DNA of 6,566 nt from Pseudomonadota bacterium (GCA_021807465.1 JAKBCX010000093.1:1-6566), one strand, 5' to 3'. Counted from the stretch's first letter, positions 1-5,287 are shown. A program made the numbers and translations. Notes: generated from the letters alone by a model not told the origin.

Positions 1-1
1 C

Positions 2-328
2 GCCGCTGGCGTGCTGGTGGATTTGGGCGCCATGTTCCCCCTGCCCGAGGAAATGACCCTGCACATGACCGGCGGCGCCACCTACCGCGCCCGCCGCTGC
101 TGGGCCGTGGGCACCAAGGCCGGGCTGGCCTTTATAGGCCCGCAGACCATGAGCGGCGAAACGGCGGAGAAACTAGCCCAGCTAGGCGGCATGCTGCGCG
201 CCCAGGGCCTGCCCGCCACACTGGCCGCGCTGCGTTCGCAACGGTTTTTCGAGAATGATGAGGTACGCCGCGTGGCCGAGGCGGCCGAGGCGGCGTATTT
301 ACGGCTGGAGGCTGTGCTGGTGGGGTAG
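2..328 (+). CDS. PilZ-like domain protein, 3' part only
   Basis: The reading frame is open from the first bases of the window and ends at TAG (326-328), so the true start lies upstream. The visible 108 residues begin AAGVLVDLGAMFPLP and continue to RARRCWAVGTKAGLAF at about residues 29-44. This is the pattern of the second half of a PilZ beta-barrel: a Gly-Ala turn, a Leu-Pro before a strand, then an Arg/Cys-Trp strand leading into G-(L/V)-x-F. PilZ domains typically bind cyclic di-GMP through RxxxR and (D/N)xSxxG motifs, which would lie mostly off the left edge, so binding cannot be judged. The last 60 or so residues are an Ala/Glu/Arg-rich helical tail. Base composition is GC-rich, as in the other host genes. 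The PilZ assignment rests on the strand pattern only. Confidence 0.65.
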   Translation, partial: AAGVLVDLGAMFPLPEEMTLHMTGGATYRARRCWAVGTKAGLAFIGPQTMSGETAEKLAQLGGMLRAQGLPATLAALRSQRFFENDEVRRVAEAAEAAYLRLEAVLVG

Positions 329-346
329 GGGTGGTTACGACCCTAC
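325..346 (+). terminator. weak hairpin at the PilZ gene stop
   Basis: GTAGGG (325-330) and CCCTAC (341-346) can pair around a 10-nt loop overlapping the stop codon. No T-run follows, so this is at best a weak or Rho-assisted 3' end. Confidence 0.2.
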
Positions 347-398
347 ACAGACGCTTGCCCCGCCTTCAACAACCCCCGCAAAGCCGTCATTCCTGGCA

Positions 399-449
399 GT
401 CGCACATCTCCGTCGCAAAAGATCGCATCAAGTAACAAATATGTGCGAC
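399..449. repeat. perfect 9-bp inverted repeat, 33-nt spacing
   Basis: GTCGCACAT (399-407) and ATGTGCGAC (441-449) are exact reverse complements. The space between holds two more TCGCA units (413-417 and 423-427), so the element has three forward and one reversed copy of the same pentamer. It lies just past the stop codon of the minus-strand 196-aa gene (TAA at 459-461), in the 130-bp gap before the PilZ gene. No T-run follows either arm, so a classical intrinsic terminator is unlikely. A protein-binding site or the edge of acquired DNA are alternatives. Confidence 0.4.
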
Positions 450-458
450 ACGATAACA

Positions 459-1049
459 TTATGAAGTCGAAATATTACGCGCCATCGGTGAACATGCACA
501 AAGTTTGTCCAATGCTCCGCTCGCCAAGTATGCAGCCAATTGGCCTGCAAATAAGCTCCATTTAAGAGTTGGGGCCAAGTGTACAAGGAGGTTGATAACA
601 CGCCAGAGCCACGGTGCTGCTTTTCCAGCAAACTTAACGCGGCTGCGCCACTTCAACGGGACCCGCGCGAGGAGCACGTCTGCTACCTCCCCGATTCTCG
701 AGCGGCTCCTGCACCATTCTAGCCTTTTACAGAAGAACTCCCGTGCAGCCTCAACGGTGTCGAAACCTGCCTGGGTAAGAATAGGTTCAAGAGCGGCTTC
801 GAACTGCTTCTTCGTTAGTGCGTCATATTGTTCGCGCGTTATGGAATTAAGGGCAGGCGCATCAGTTGAACGTAGTGCAGAGCTTACTTGTTTCTCGACC
901 GCTGTGCTTGACTTTACAACCTGCAGAAACAATTCAAACTCATTCAACGGCTCTCCATTGTCCCCTAGCTCGTCGAGCCATCTCAGTAGTTTGCCGATCA
1001 GGGTCGTGGTCTTCTTAGTTTCTATGGGCATGTTGGTTTCTATAGGCAT
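459..1049 (-). CDS. hypothetical protein, 196 aa, hydrophobic C-terminal third
   Basis: I do not recognise this protein. The start is supported by AAGGAG (1059-1064 on the complement) 9 nt before ATG. The N-terminus is a duplicated MPIET(N/K) hexapeptide, so a second in-frame ATG sits six codons in (1029-1031). Residues 13-110 look soluble, helical and charged. Residues 111-140 are Arg-rich (CRSRSR, KWRSR). Residues about 141-160 and 163-182 are hydrophobic or amphipathic with several Trp, which could give membrane association. There are four Cys in total (107, 113, 184, 186). Composition is visibly more AT-rich than in neighbouring genes, suggesting transfer. The opposite strand carries a longer frame here, but its Ser/Arg-rich low-complexity product looks like an antisense shadow. 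The minus frame is preferred for its ribosome binding site and more protein-like composition. Confidence 0.6.
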   Translation of the reverse strand: MPIETNMPIETKKTTTLIGKLLRWLDELGDNGEPLNEFELFLQVVKSSTAVEKQVSSALRSTDAPALNSITREQYDALTKKQFEAALEPILTQAGFDTVEAAREFFCKRLEWCRSRSRIGEVADVLLARVPLKWRSRVKFAGKAAPWLWRVINLLVHLAPTLKWSLFAGQLAAYLASGALDKLCACSPMARNISTS

Positions 1050-1053
1050 GTTG
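1018..1053 (-). repeat. 18-bp tandem duplication across the start codon
   Basis: The 18 bases at 1018-1035 are repeated at 1036-1053 with one difference (G against A at the eighth base). The unit spans the start codon of the 196-aa gene, so the protein begins with two near-copies of MPIET plus one residue, and two in-frame ATGs exist (1047-1049 and 1029-1031). The Shine-Dalgarno sequence lies outside the duplication and is correctly spaced only for the outer ATG. Confidence 0.85.
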
Positions 1054-1058
1054 AAATT

Positions 1059-1064
1059 CTCCTT
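1059..1064 (-). promoter_or_regulatory. ribosome binding site of the 196-aa gene
   Basis: The complement reads AAGGAG with 9 nt before the ATG at 1047-1049. It selects the outer of the two duplicated start codons and supports this strand as the coding one. Confidence 0.65.
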
Positions 1065-1070
1065 GGTCCC

Positions 1071-1247
1071 TTACCCTGCCTTATTACCGGCCTTGGTGGC
1101 GTACGCGCGTTTCATGCACGCCGCCCAATTTGTCCGCCCCGGCAACGCGGTGCTGCCGACGCCATCAGCATCCAGTCAAACGAGGCTGTTCTCAACCAGT
1201 GTGCACAGATCCGCGAGCGATTCGGCCGTCTGGTCGCTTTGCTCCAT
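1071..1247 (-). pseudogene. possible broken mini-gene upstream of the 196-aa gene
   Basis: On the complement, ATG (1245-1247) opens a 23-codon frame beginning MEQSDQTAESLADL that stops at TGA (1176-1178). The same frame then runs 34 more codons, ending MKRAYATKAGNKAG before TAA (1071-1073). That stop lies 21 nt before the ATG of the 196-aa gene, just ahead of its ribosome binding site. Read through, the segment would be a 58-residue product in operon-like position. It may be a small gene killed by a nonsense mutation, two unrelated short frames, or chance. There is no good ribosome binding site before the ATG and no family is recognised. Confidence 0.2.
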
Positions 1248-1398
1248 GAACTACTGCCGGTTTGATGGACAGCAGGTTAAGTTAACGCGACTTTGATCCC
1301 GAACTCCATAGGAGGTGTCCATCTCTGTAATTTACTTAAAGATTCAGGGTTTTACCTACCGGAAAATCGGCTGATCTTTGCTGCTTATTTAATAAATT

Positions 1399-1417
1399 AT
1401 TGCATTTTCAATGCAAT
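1399..1417. repeat. 19-bp palindrome in AT-rich upstream DNA
   Basis: ATTGCATT and AATGCAAT are perfect 8-bp arms around the triplet TTC. A 3-nt loop is short for an RNA hairpin, so a dimeric DNA-binding protein site is the better guess. It lies about 350 bp upstream of the 196-aa gene and about 150 bp upstream of the possible mini-gene, in the most AT-rich part of the window. Confidence 0.5.
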
Positions 1418-1553
1418 GTCTGAAACCACGAATCTTACGTTGAGCTATCGGACTTGTTGGCGCTTATAGAATATTGGTTCAGGGGTAATTTTGACTGTTG
1501 TGCAACTTAGGATTCATGCGACAGACAGGGGCCATGACATAGGTCCGCTTTAC

Positions 1554-1583
1554 CTGCCAGCCCCTTCTTAAGCAGACCGGCAG
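1554..1583 (-). terminator. hairpin after the glycosyltransferase gene
   Basis: On the complement, CTGCCGGTC pairs with GGCTGGCAG around a 12-nt loop, a 9-bp stem with two G-U wobbles. It starts 15 nt past the glycosyltransferase stop. The plus-strand version has two A-C mismatches instead, so the fold favours minus-strand RNA, the direction of that gene. No U-run follows, so it may be a processing or Rho-dependent end. Confidence 0.35.
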
Positions 1584-1598
1584 CAATCCCCCGATCCC

Positions 1599-2978
1599 CT
1601 ACCGCCGCTCATAAACCTCCACCCCCGGCCATCGCCTGATCAGCCGGTAGCGCGAGGCCAGCGCCGCATCCAGCACCGCATAAACAGCCATATTCCCCGT
1701 TTTCGGCCCCGGCGGCGGGTTTCGGCGCACAATATATTGCGGCTTTCCATCCAAAATGCGCCGCACCTCCGCCAGCGGGTGCACCCCGGCCACACCCGGC
1801 AGGGTCAGCTTGGTCAGTTCCGAGGGCAGTACGAAGCGCGTGGGCGGGGTAAGGCCGGCAAGGGCGTAGATAATGGGCTGGTAGTCGAACACATACAGGC
1901 TGTGCGCGTCCGCCGCCTTCAGGCTGGCGGCCACTTCCGCCGGCACATCCGGCCCGGTGGCGTAGCGCAGCGCGGTAAACCCGGCATAAAGTGGCAAGGG
2001 CAGCAGAAAGAGCAGCAGCAAATCTCGCACCACCCCGCCGGGCGCCAGCCGGGCAAACGCGCAGCCCGCCAGCACACAAAGCGGCGGCAGGCATTCCAGA
2101 AAATAATGGTCGTAGAAAAAGCGCGCCGAGACCGCGCCAATAAGCGCGCCTAGCAGCCAGAGCAGCGGGAAATTGCTGGTAAAGCTACGCCCCCGCGCCA
2201 CCAGCGCCATGGCCGCGGCCGTAAGGTAAAGCGGCCCCCAGCGCCAGAATTGCTGAGACAGCGCCCATTGCAGCGCGTTCGGGTTGGGCGGTGTGGCAAT
2301 GGCGCGGCGTAAATTGCTCACCACGCTGCATTGCCACCATAGCGGCAATTGCCCCGCGGCGGCGTAAAGCCCGGCAGTGGCCAGCACTGGCAGCGCCGCC
2401 GCCATGGCGGCACTGGCGGTGCTGGCAAAACCGCGCCTCTGGTACAGCAGCAGCAACACAAATAGCGCCTCCGGCGCCATTACATACTTAATCATAAAGG
2501 CGCAGCCCAAAGCCAGCCCAGCCAGCCAGGCGGGTGCCTCGGCCAGCACCGCCAGCACCGCCAGCGCCGTGCCGGTGGCCATAAACAGCTCGGTATTGGC
2601 CGAAAGCCCGTCATTAGAGAGCGAGCCGATAACCACCAGCCAGCCCGTTACCCAGGCGGCGGCGCGGGTGCGGGTGAGAATTTCCGTAATGCGGAAACAA
2701 GTGGAAGCCAGCAGCCCCACGCATAAGGCCGTGGCCACCCGCATGGCCGCCACACCGGGAATAATGCTCTGGAACGCCGCGAATATGGCGTAGATGCCAA
2801 TCGGCTTGTTGTCCCAGATGGTGGTGTAGGGCAGATGCCCAGCCCGCCAGGCCTGGGCCATAAGGAAATACAGGCTCTCATCCCAGTCCAGAACCGAGCG
2901 GTGCAGGACGGGCAGGCGCAGCAGCAAGGCGGCGGCCAGAAAAAGCAGCAAGGGCAGGGCACGTTTCACACCGCCCAT
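1599..2978 (-). CDS. membrane glycosyltransferase, GT-C fold, ArnT/RgtA-like (PMT_2 type)
   Basis: This 459-aa, many-pass membrane protein probably moves a sugar from a polyprenyl-phosphate donor to an acceptor on the outer face of the cytoplasmic membrane. The N-terminal segment (about 7-25) is followed by DWDE (31-34), the acidic first-loop motif used for metal or substrate in GT-C enzymes. Next comes W-DNKPIG (55-61), typical of the RgtA/B/C/D-like and ArnT-like group. Further hydrophobic segments run to about residue 345. The aromatic motif FFYDHYFLECLPP (287-299) matches the family's late-loop motif. A soluble tail of about 110 residues follows, where ArnT-type enzymes also have a C-terminal domain. 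The frame stays open upstream to 3113, but those codons overlap the divergent DUF192 gene and encode Pro/Cys/Arg-rich sequence, so ATG at 2976-2978 is preferred; no clear ribosome binding site precedes it, and GTG at 2967-2969 is an alternative. Donor and acceptor are unknown, with no pathway neighbours to help. Confidence 0.85.
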   Translation of the reverse strand: MGGVKRALPLLLFLAAALLLRLPVLHRSVLDWDESLYFLMAQAWRAGHLPYTTIWDNKPIGIYAIFAAFQSIIPGVAAMRVATALCVGLLASTCFRITEILTRTRAAAWVTGWLVVIGSLSNDGLSANTELFMATGTALAVLAVLAEAPAWLAGLALGCAFMIKYVMAPEALFVLLLLYQRRGFASTASAAMAAALPVLATAGLYAAAGQLPLWWQCSVVSNLRRAIATPPNPNALQWALSQQFWRWGPLYLTAAAMALVARGRSFTSNFPLLWLLGALIGAVSARFFYDHYFLECLPPLCVLAGCAFARLAPGGVVRDLLLLFLLPLPLYAGFTALRYATGPDVPAEVAASLKAADAHSLYVFDYQPIIYALAGLTPPTRFVLPSELTKLTLPGVAGVHPLAEVRRILDGKPQYIVRRNPPPGPKTGNMAVYAVLDAALASRYRLIRRWPGVEVYERR

Positions 2979-3021
2979 GCTTGCCAGCGCGCCGCTTGCG
3001 GGGCAAGACGGGCACCAAACT

Positions 3022-3026
3022 GGAGG
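3022..3026 (+). promoter_or_regulatory. ribosome binding site of the DUF192 gene
   Basis: GGAGG lies 5 nt before ATG (3032-3034). It fixes the start at the signal peptide rather than at the upstream in-frame ATG at 2981, whose 17 extra residues are basic and would mask the signal sequence. Confidence 0.7.
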
Positions 3027-3031
3027 GCAGC

Positions 3032-3517
3032 ATGAAGCGGTTCGGATTGGCAATTCTGGCTTCAATGGCGCTGGCGGGCGCGGCCTGCGCGCAAACGGTG
3101 AATGACGACCCAACCGGGCCGCAGCCCACTCTACCCACGCAGCCGCTCAGCATCACGTCCGATAACGGCACGGTGTATCATTTCACTGTGGAGCTGGCCG
3201 AAACCCCGCAGCAGCAGGCCACCGGGCTTATGTGGCGCAAATCCCTGGCCGCCGATGCCGGCATGCTCTTCCCCCAGCAGCCCCCCGCCCCGGCGGAGTT
3301 CTGGATGAAGAACACCATTATCCCGCTGGACATCGTGTTCATCGGCACGGACGGTAAAATTATCTCCATTGCCGAAAATGCGGTGCCCTACAGCCTGCGC
3401 CCCCTGCCATCTGGCGGCACGGTAGAGGCCACGCTGGAGTTGCAGGGCGGCATCACCGCCAAAGATGGTATCAGCGTTGGCGATAAGGTGGTTGCCAAGG
3501 GGCTAAGTGGCGGCTAA
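3032..3517 (+). CDS. DUF192 family exported protein
   Basis: This is a 161-aa protein of the DUF192 family (Pfam PF02643), small beta-rich proteins of uncertain function. Residues 1-20 form a signal peptide: Lys-Arg, then a hydrophobic core, then ACA before Gln21, a good signal peptidase I site. C19 is not in a proper lipobox because position -3 is Gly. A Pro-rich linker (about 25-38) leads into the domain, with the hallmark GLMWRKSL (65-72), FWMKNT (90-95), IPLDIVFI (97-104) and a closing LELQGG...I..GD.V pattern. The product is therefore likely periplasmic. It is the first gene of a tight plus-strand block, 18 bp ahead of tRNA-Pro, and is divergent from the glycosyltransferase gene across 53 bp that must hold any promoters for both. 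A role in envelope or respiratory upkeep is guesswork. Confidence 0.92.
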   Translation: MKRFGLAILASMALAGAACAQTVNDDPTGPQPTLPTQPLSITSDNGTVYHFTVELAETPQQQATGLMWRKSLAADAGMLFPQQPPAPAEFWMKNTIIPLDIVFIGTDGKIISIAENAVPYSLRPLPSGGTVEATLELQGGITAKDGISVGDKVVAKGLSGG

Positions 3518-3535
3518 GCCGCAAAGCACATTGAG

Positions 3536-3612
3536 CGGGGCGTGGCGCAGCCTGGTAGCGCGCTTGTTTTGGGTACAAGAGGCCCCCGGTTCGAATCCGG
3601 GCGCCCCGACCA
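3536..3612 (+). tRNA. tRNA-Pro (anticodon UGG)
   Basis: This is a 77-nt cloverleaf. The acceptor stem CGGGGCG (3536-3542) pairs with CGCCCCG (3602-3608), followed by discriminator A and an encoded CCA (3610-3612). The C1-G72 pair with A73 is the bacterial tRNA-Pro identity pattern. The anticodon stem CTTGT/ACAAG encloses loop TTTGGGT, placing TGG at positions 34-36. The T-arm has GGTTCGAATCC. The gene starts 18 bp after the DUF192 stop and ends 13 bp before the next start codon, so it is probably excised from a longer transcript. Confidence 0.97.
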
Positions 3613-3625
3613 GTAGGAGAAGATC

Positions 3626-3931
3626 ATGCGGGCACGTATTTACCAAACCCCCAAATCTGCCATGCAGTCTGGCCTGGCGCGCACGCATAAATGGACCCTG
3701 GAATTCGAACCCGAGCGCCAGAAGCTGCGTGACCCGCTGATGGGCTGGACCGGCTCGGACGATATGCGCCAGCAACTGCGCCTCACCTTCGATTCCCGGG
3801 AGGAGGCCGTGGCCTACGCCGAAGCCGAGAACATCCCCTACGACCTCGAAATTCCCCCGGCGCGGGTAAAAAAGCCCAAACTCTACGCCGATAATTTCCG
3901 CGCCGACCGCAAGGAAAACTGGACCCACTAA
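3626..3931 (+). CDS. NADH dehydrogenase (complex I) accessory subunit, NDUFS4-like
   Basis: This 101-aa protein belongs to the ETC complex I subunit conserved region family (Pfam PF04800), the bacterial counterpart of mitochondrial NDUFS4 (18-kDa/AQDQ subunit). It is a peripheral subunit of the matrix-arm (cytoplasmic) part of NADH:ubiquinone oxidoreductase in alphaproteobacteria and supports assembly or stability of the NADH-oxidising module. Visible signature parts are [14 protein letters not shown] at the start, KWTLEFEPE (22-30), [11 protein letters not shown] (36-46), EEAVAYAE (59-66), YADNF (87-91) and a terminal WTH. About 100 residues is normal for the bacterial form, which lacks a mitochondrial targeting sequence. 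AGGAGA (3615-3620) lies 5 nt before ATG, directly after the tRNA-Pro CCA, so translation probably follows release of that tRNA. The nuo operon is not in this window. Confidence 0.95.
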   Translation: MRARIYQTPKSAMQSGLARTHKWTLEFEPERQKLRDPLMGWTGSDDMRQQLRLTFDSREEAVAYAEAENIPYDLEIPPARVKKPKLYADNFRADRKENWTH

Positions 3932-3934
3932 CCC

Positions 3935-3961
3935 GCCTTGGCTACCAGGGCAGGGCAAGGC
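3935..3961 (+). terminator. weak hairpin between the complex I subunit gene and tRNA-Arg
   Basis: GCCTTG (3935-3940) pairs with CAAGGC (3956-3961) around a 15-nt loop. It fills most of the gap and ends 4 nt before the tRNA. With no T-run it is more likely a processing structure than a true terminator. Confidence 0.2.
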
Positions 3962-3965
3962 TTAA

Positions 3966-4042
3966 GCGCCCTTAGCTCAGCTGGATAGAGCACGAGACTT
4001 CTAATCTTGAGGCCGGTGGTTCGACTCCACCAGGGCGCGCCA
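3966..4042 (+). tRNA. tRNA-Arg (anticodon UCU)
   Basis: This is a 77-nt cloverleaf. The acceptor stem GCGCCCT (3966-3972) pairs with AGGGCGC (4032-4038), then discriminator G and an encoded CCA (4040-4042). The D-arm is GCTC/GAGC. The anticodon stem CGAGA/TCTTG (one G-U) encloses CTTCTAA, placing TCT at positions 34-36, which reads AGA (and AGG by wobble). The T-arm has GGTTCGACTCC. It ends the plus-strand block. The 41 bp after it, up to the convergent gene's stop codon, hold no strong terminator. Confidence 0.97.
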
Positions 4043-4083
4043 AGCTGAACATAAGCCTGCTCGTGGGGCCTTGCACCTCAACC

Positions 4084-5160
4084 TCACACCATCCGGGGCA
4101 CAATCACAGGCAGCTCCGCCGTCGTGCGTATTCCCGCCGTGGCTTCCACCACATAGGGCACCGCATTCACCACACGGTACGCGGTAATGCCCGCCATTGC
4201 CGGTGGGAGTTTCTCGCCCGACACGGGGAATGTCACATTAATATCTATCGGCGTGTCACCTTCAATAACCAGGCGCCAGCCATTGGGGCGCAAATCCCAA
4301 TCCTGGTCCACATCTTTGGTGCAATACCAGTTCACGCGAAACAGAATAATCTGCCGCCCGCCACGCATGCCGGCAATGGTCACGCGCTGCGCGGCCAGCG
4401 CGCCTTGCTCAATCGGCGTGCCGCCTGGCAGCAGGAAGCGTTCCTTGGCCCCGGCCATCTCGCCAAACACCCGCACATCATCCAGCGTCATGCCTAGCGC
4501 CTTGGCCACCATGTCCACCGATTGAATAAAGCCATGCGCATGGTGGTGCAGCAAAGCGGGGTCGAATTCCCCGGTAACCGGGCGGCCAAAGCCCATGCCT
4601 TGCGTCACCTGCACATCCGGGCAGCTCAGTGGAATATCGGCGAATTCGTCGATAATCATGCAATCCATGTTGCGGGACATAGAGGCGGCAACCATCGGCA
4701 GCGCCTCGGAACTAAAGCCGGGGCTGGAGCCGGAGGCGTGGATGGAGGCATTGCCCTTGCGGCAGGCTTCCTCGGTGCGGCGGCGCACTTCCGGGTCCAT
4801 TTTGGCAGGGTTGAGAAAATCCACGCGCGAGGTGGCAATATTGATCCCGGCTTCCAGGAAACGGCACACATCGTCCAAATTGCAGCCATCCTGTACCGCC
4901 ACCACGCAATCGGGCTTGGCGCGGATAATCGCCTCAATATCGCGCGTGGCCTTCACGCCCGTGGGGGGCAGGCCGCATAGCTCGCCCGCATCCTTGCCCT
5001 CTTTGGCTTCAGAGTGAACATACACCCCCACCAGCTCGAATTGCGGGCTGCGGATCAGCTCCTTCAGCGCGGCCACGCCAATGCGGCCCGTGGCCCATTG
5101 CGCCACGCGGTATACGCGCGCCGGGGGTGGCAGGTGCAGGGTCAAAACTTCGGCGGTCAT
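4084..5160 (-). CDS. NAD(P)-dependent oxidoreductase, DapB-like (diaminopentanoate dehydrogenase type)
   Basis: This 358-aa protein has an N-terminal Rossmann fold of the dihydrodipicolinate reductase type. The strand VYRVAQWATGRIG (16-28) carries the nucleotide-binding Gly25 and Gly28. LVGVYVHS (43-50) gives the second strand, and CVVAVQDG (85-92) leads into the coenzyme-contact region. HASGSSPGF (141-149) matches the G-(S/T)-G-x-x-PGF motif seen in the 2,4-diaminopentanoate dehydrogenase and NAD(P)H-dependent amine dehydrogenase group. It is longer than true DapB (about 270 aa) and is unlikely to make lysine. The family reduces or oxidises an imine or amine-like substrate; which one here is not visible. 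ATG (5158-5160) is supported by AGGGAG (complement of 5169-5174) with 8-nt spacing. The gene is divergent from a sulfotransferase gene across 174 bp, so shared control or a shared pathway is possible. Confidence 0.8.
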   Translation of the reverse strand: MTAEVLTLHLPPPARVYRVAQWATGRIGVAALKELIRSPQFELVGVYVHSEAKEGKDAGELCGLPPTGVKATRDIEAIIRAKPDCVVAVQDGCNLDDVCRFLEAGINIATSRVDFLNPAKMDPEVRRRTEEACRKGNASIHASGSSPGFSSEALPMVAASMSRNMDCMIIDEFADIPLSCPDVQVTQGMGFGRPVTGEFDPALLHHHAHGFIQSVDMVAKALGMTLDDVRVFGEMAGAKERFLLPGGTPIEQGALAAQRVTIAGMRGGRQIILFRVNWYCTKDVDQDWDLRPNGWRLVIEGDTPIDINVTFPVSGEKLPPAMAGITAYRVVNAVPYVVEATAGIRTTAELPVIVPRMV

Positions 5161-5214
5161 CGCTTCTACTCCCTAGGCAAGCATTGTTGGTTGGGCACCA
5201 GCTATACGCAGAGT

Positions 5215-5259
5215 TGGCGCCTGGCGCCACGGAAAAACCGGCGCCACGCAGGTTTTTTT
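5215..5259 (+). repeat. nested GGCGCC palindromes followed by a T7 run
   Basis: GGCGCC occurs three times (5216-5221, 5223-5228, 5240-5245). The first two form a 15-bp palindrome TGGCGCC-T-GGCGCCA (5215-5229). The second and third form a hairpin: TGGCGCC (5222-5228) with GGCGCCA (5240-5246), extended by GG/CC around loop AAAAA after a 2-nt bulge. Seven T follow at 5253-5259. An alternative fold pairs CCTG (5221-5224) with CAGG (5249-5252) immediately before the T-run, making it terminator-like on the plus strand. No plus-strand gene lies directly upstream, so it may be an insulator, a protein site, or an end for antisense RNA from the oxidoreductase region. Confidence 0.5.
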
Positions 5260-5287
5260 GACATATTCGAATATTTTCAAATATGGT
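5258..5287 (+). promoter_or_regulatory. sigma70-type promoter of the sulfotransferase gene
   Basis: A perfect -35 hexamer TTGACA (5258-5263), an 18-nt spacer and TATGGT (5282-5287) form a good housekeeping promoter. The -10 keeps the key T, A and final T but lacks the middle A-A. The predicted transcript would start near 5294, giving a leader of about 40 nt before the ATG at 5335. A palindrome fills the spacer, so a repressor could block polymerase here. Confidence 0.6.
5262..5285. promoter_or_regulatory. candidate operator inside the promoter spacer
   Basis: ATATTCGAATAT (5263-5274) is a perfect 12-bp palindrome. TTCGAATAT (5266-5274) recurs as TTCAAATAT (5276-5284) with one mismatch at a 10-bp offset, about one helical turn. 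The outer parts CATATT (5262-5267) and AAATATG (5279-5285) also mirror each other. The geometry suits a dimeric regulator bound between -35 and -10. No regulator gene is present in the window. Confidence 0.5.

Larger units (their letters stand above)
1050..1598. other. 549-bp gap with no clear gene, AT-rich in its centre
   Basis: This lies between the 5' end of the 196-aa gene and the 3' end of the glycosyltransferase gene. Apart from the possible broken mini-gene (1071-1247), I see no convincing coding frame on either strand. The part from about 1320 to 1500 is AT-rich, the best place for a minus-strand promoter driving the 196-aa gene. One weak candidate on the complement is TTGCAT, 16 nt, TATTAA, inside and next to the palindrome at 1399-1417. 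A strong AGGAGGTG on the plus strand (about 1311-1318) has no properly spaced start codon after it. No transposase, integrase or tRNA remnant was recognised. Confidence 0.6.

Noticed and set aside
505..1296. 263-aa open frame on the plus strand opposite the 196-aa gene
   Set aside because: The product is Ser/Arg/Leu-rich with no domain pattern, has no good ribosome binding site, and overlaps a minus-strand frame with a well-spaced one. It looks like an antisense shadow.
1311..1318. Strong AGGAGGTG on the plus strand
   Set aside because: No ATG, GTG or TTG lies at a usable distance after it, and the following frame closes after about 19 codons. It is probably chance.
2979..3113. 45-residue N-terminal extension of the glycosyltransferase frame
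   Set aside because: It overlaps the DUF192 gene's signal-peptide region and encodes Pro/Cys/Arg-rich sequence unlike a membrane protein start. ATG at 2976-2978 directly precedes the first hydrophobic segment.
3505..3520. GCGGCT/AGCCGC palindrome at the DUF192 stop codon
   Set aside because: The arms are separated by a single base, too short for an RNA hairpin, and no T-run follows. It is not a convincing terminator ahead of tRNA-Pro.
3536..4042. tRNA genes as integration sites for the AT-rich island
   Set aside because: The island lies more than 1.9 kb away, and I saw no second copy of either tRNA 3' end in the window.
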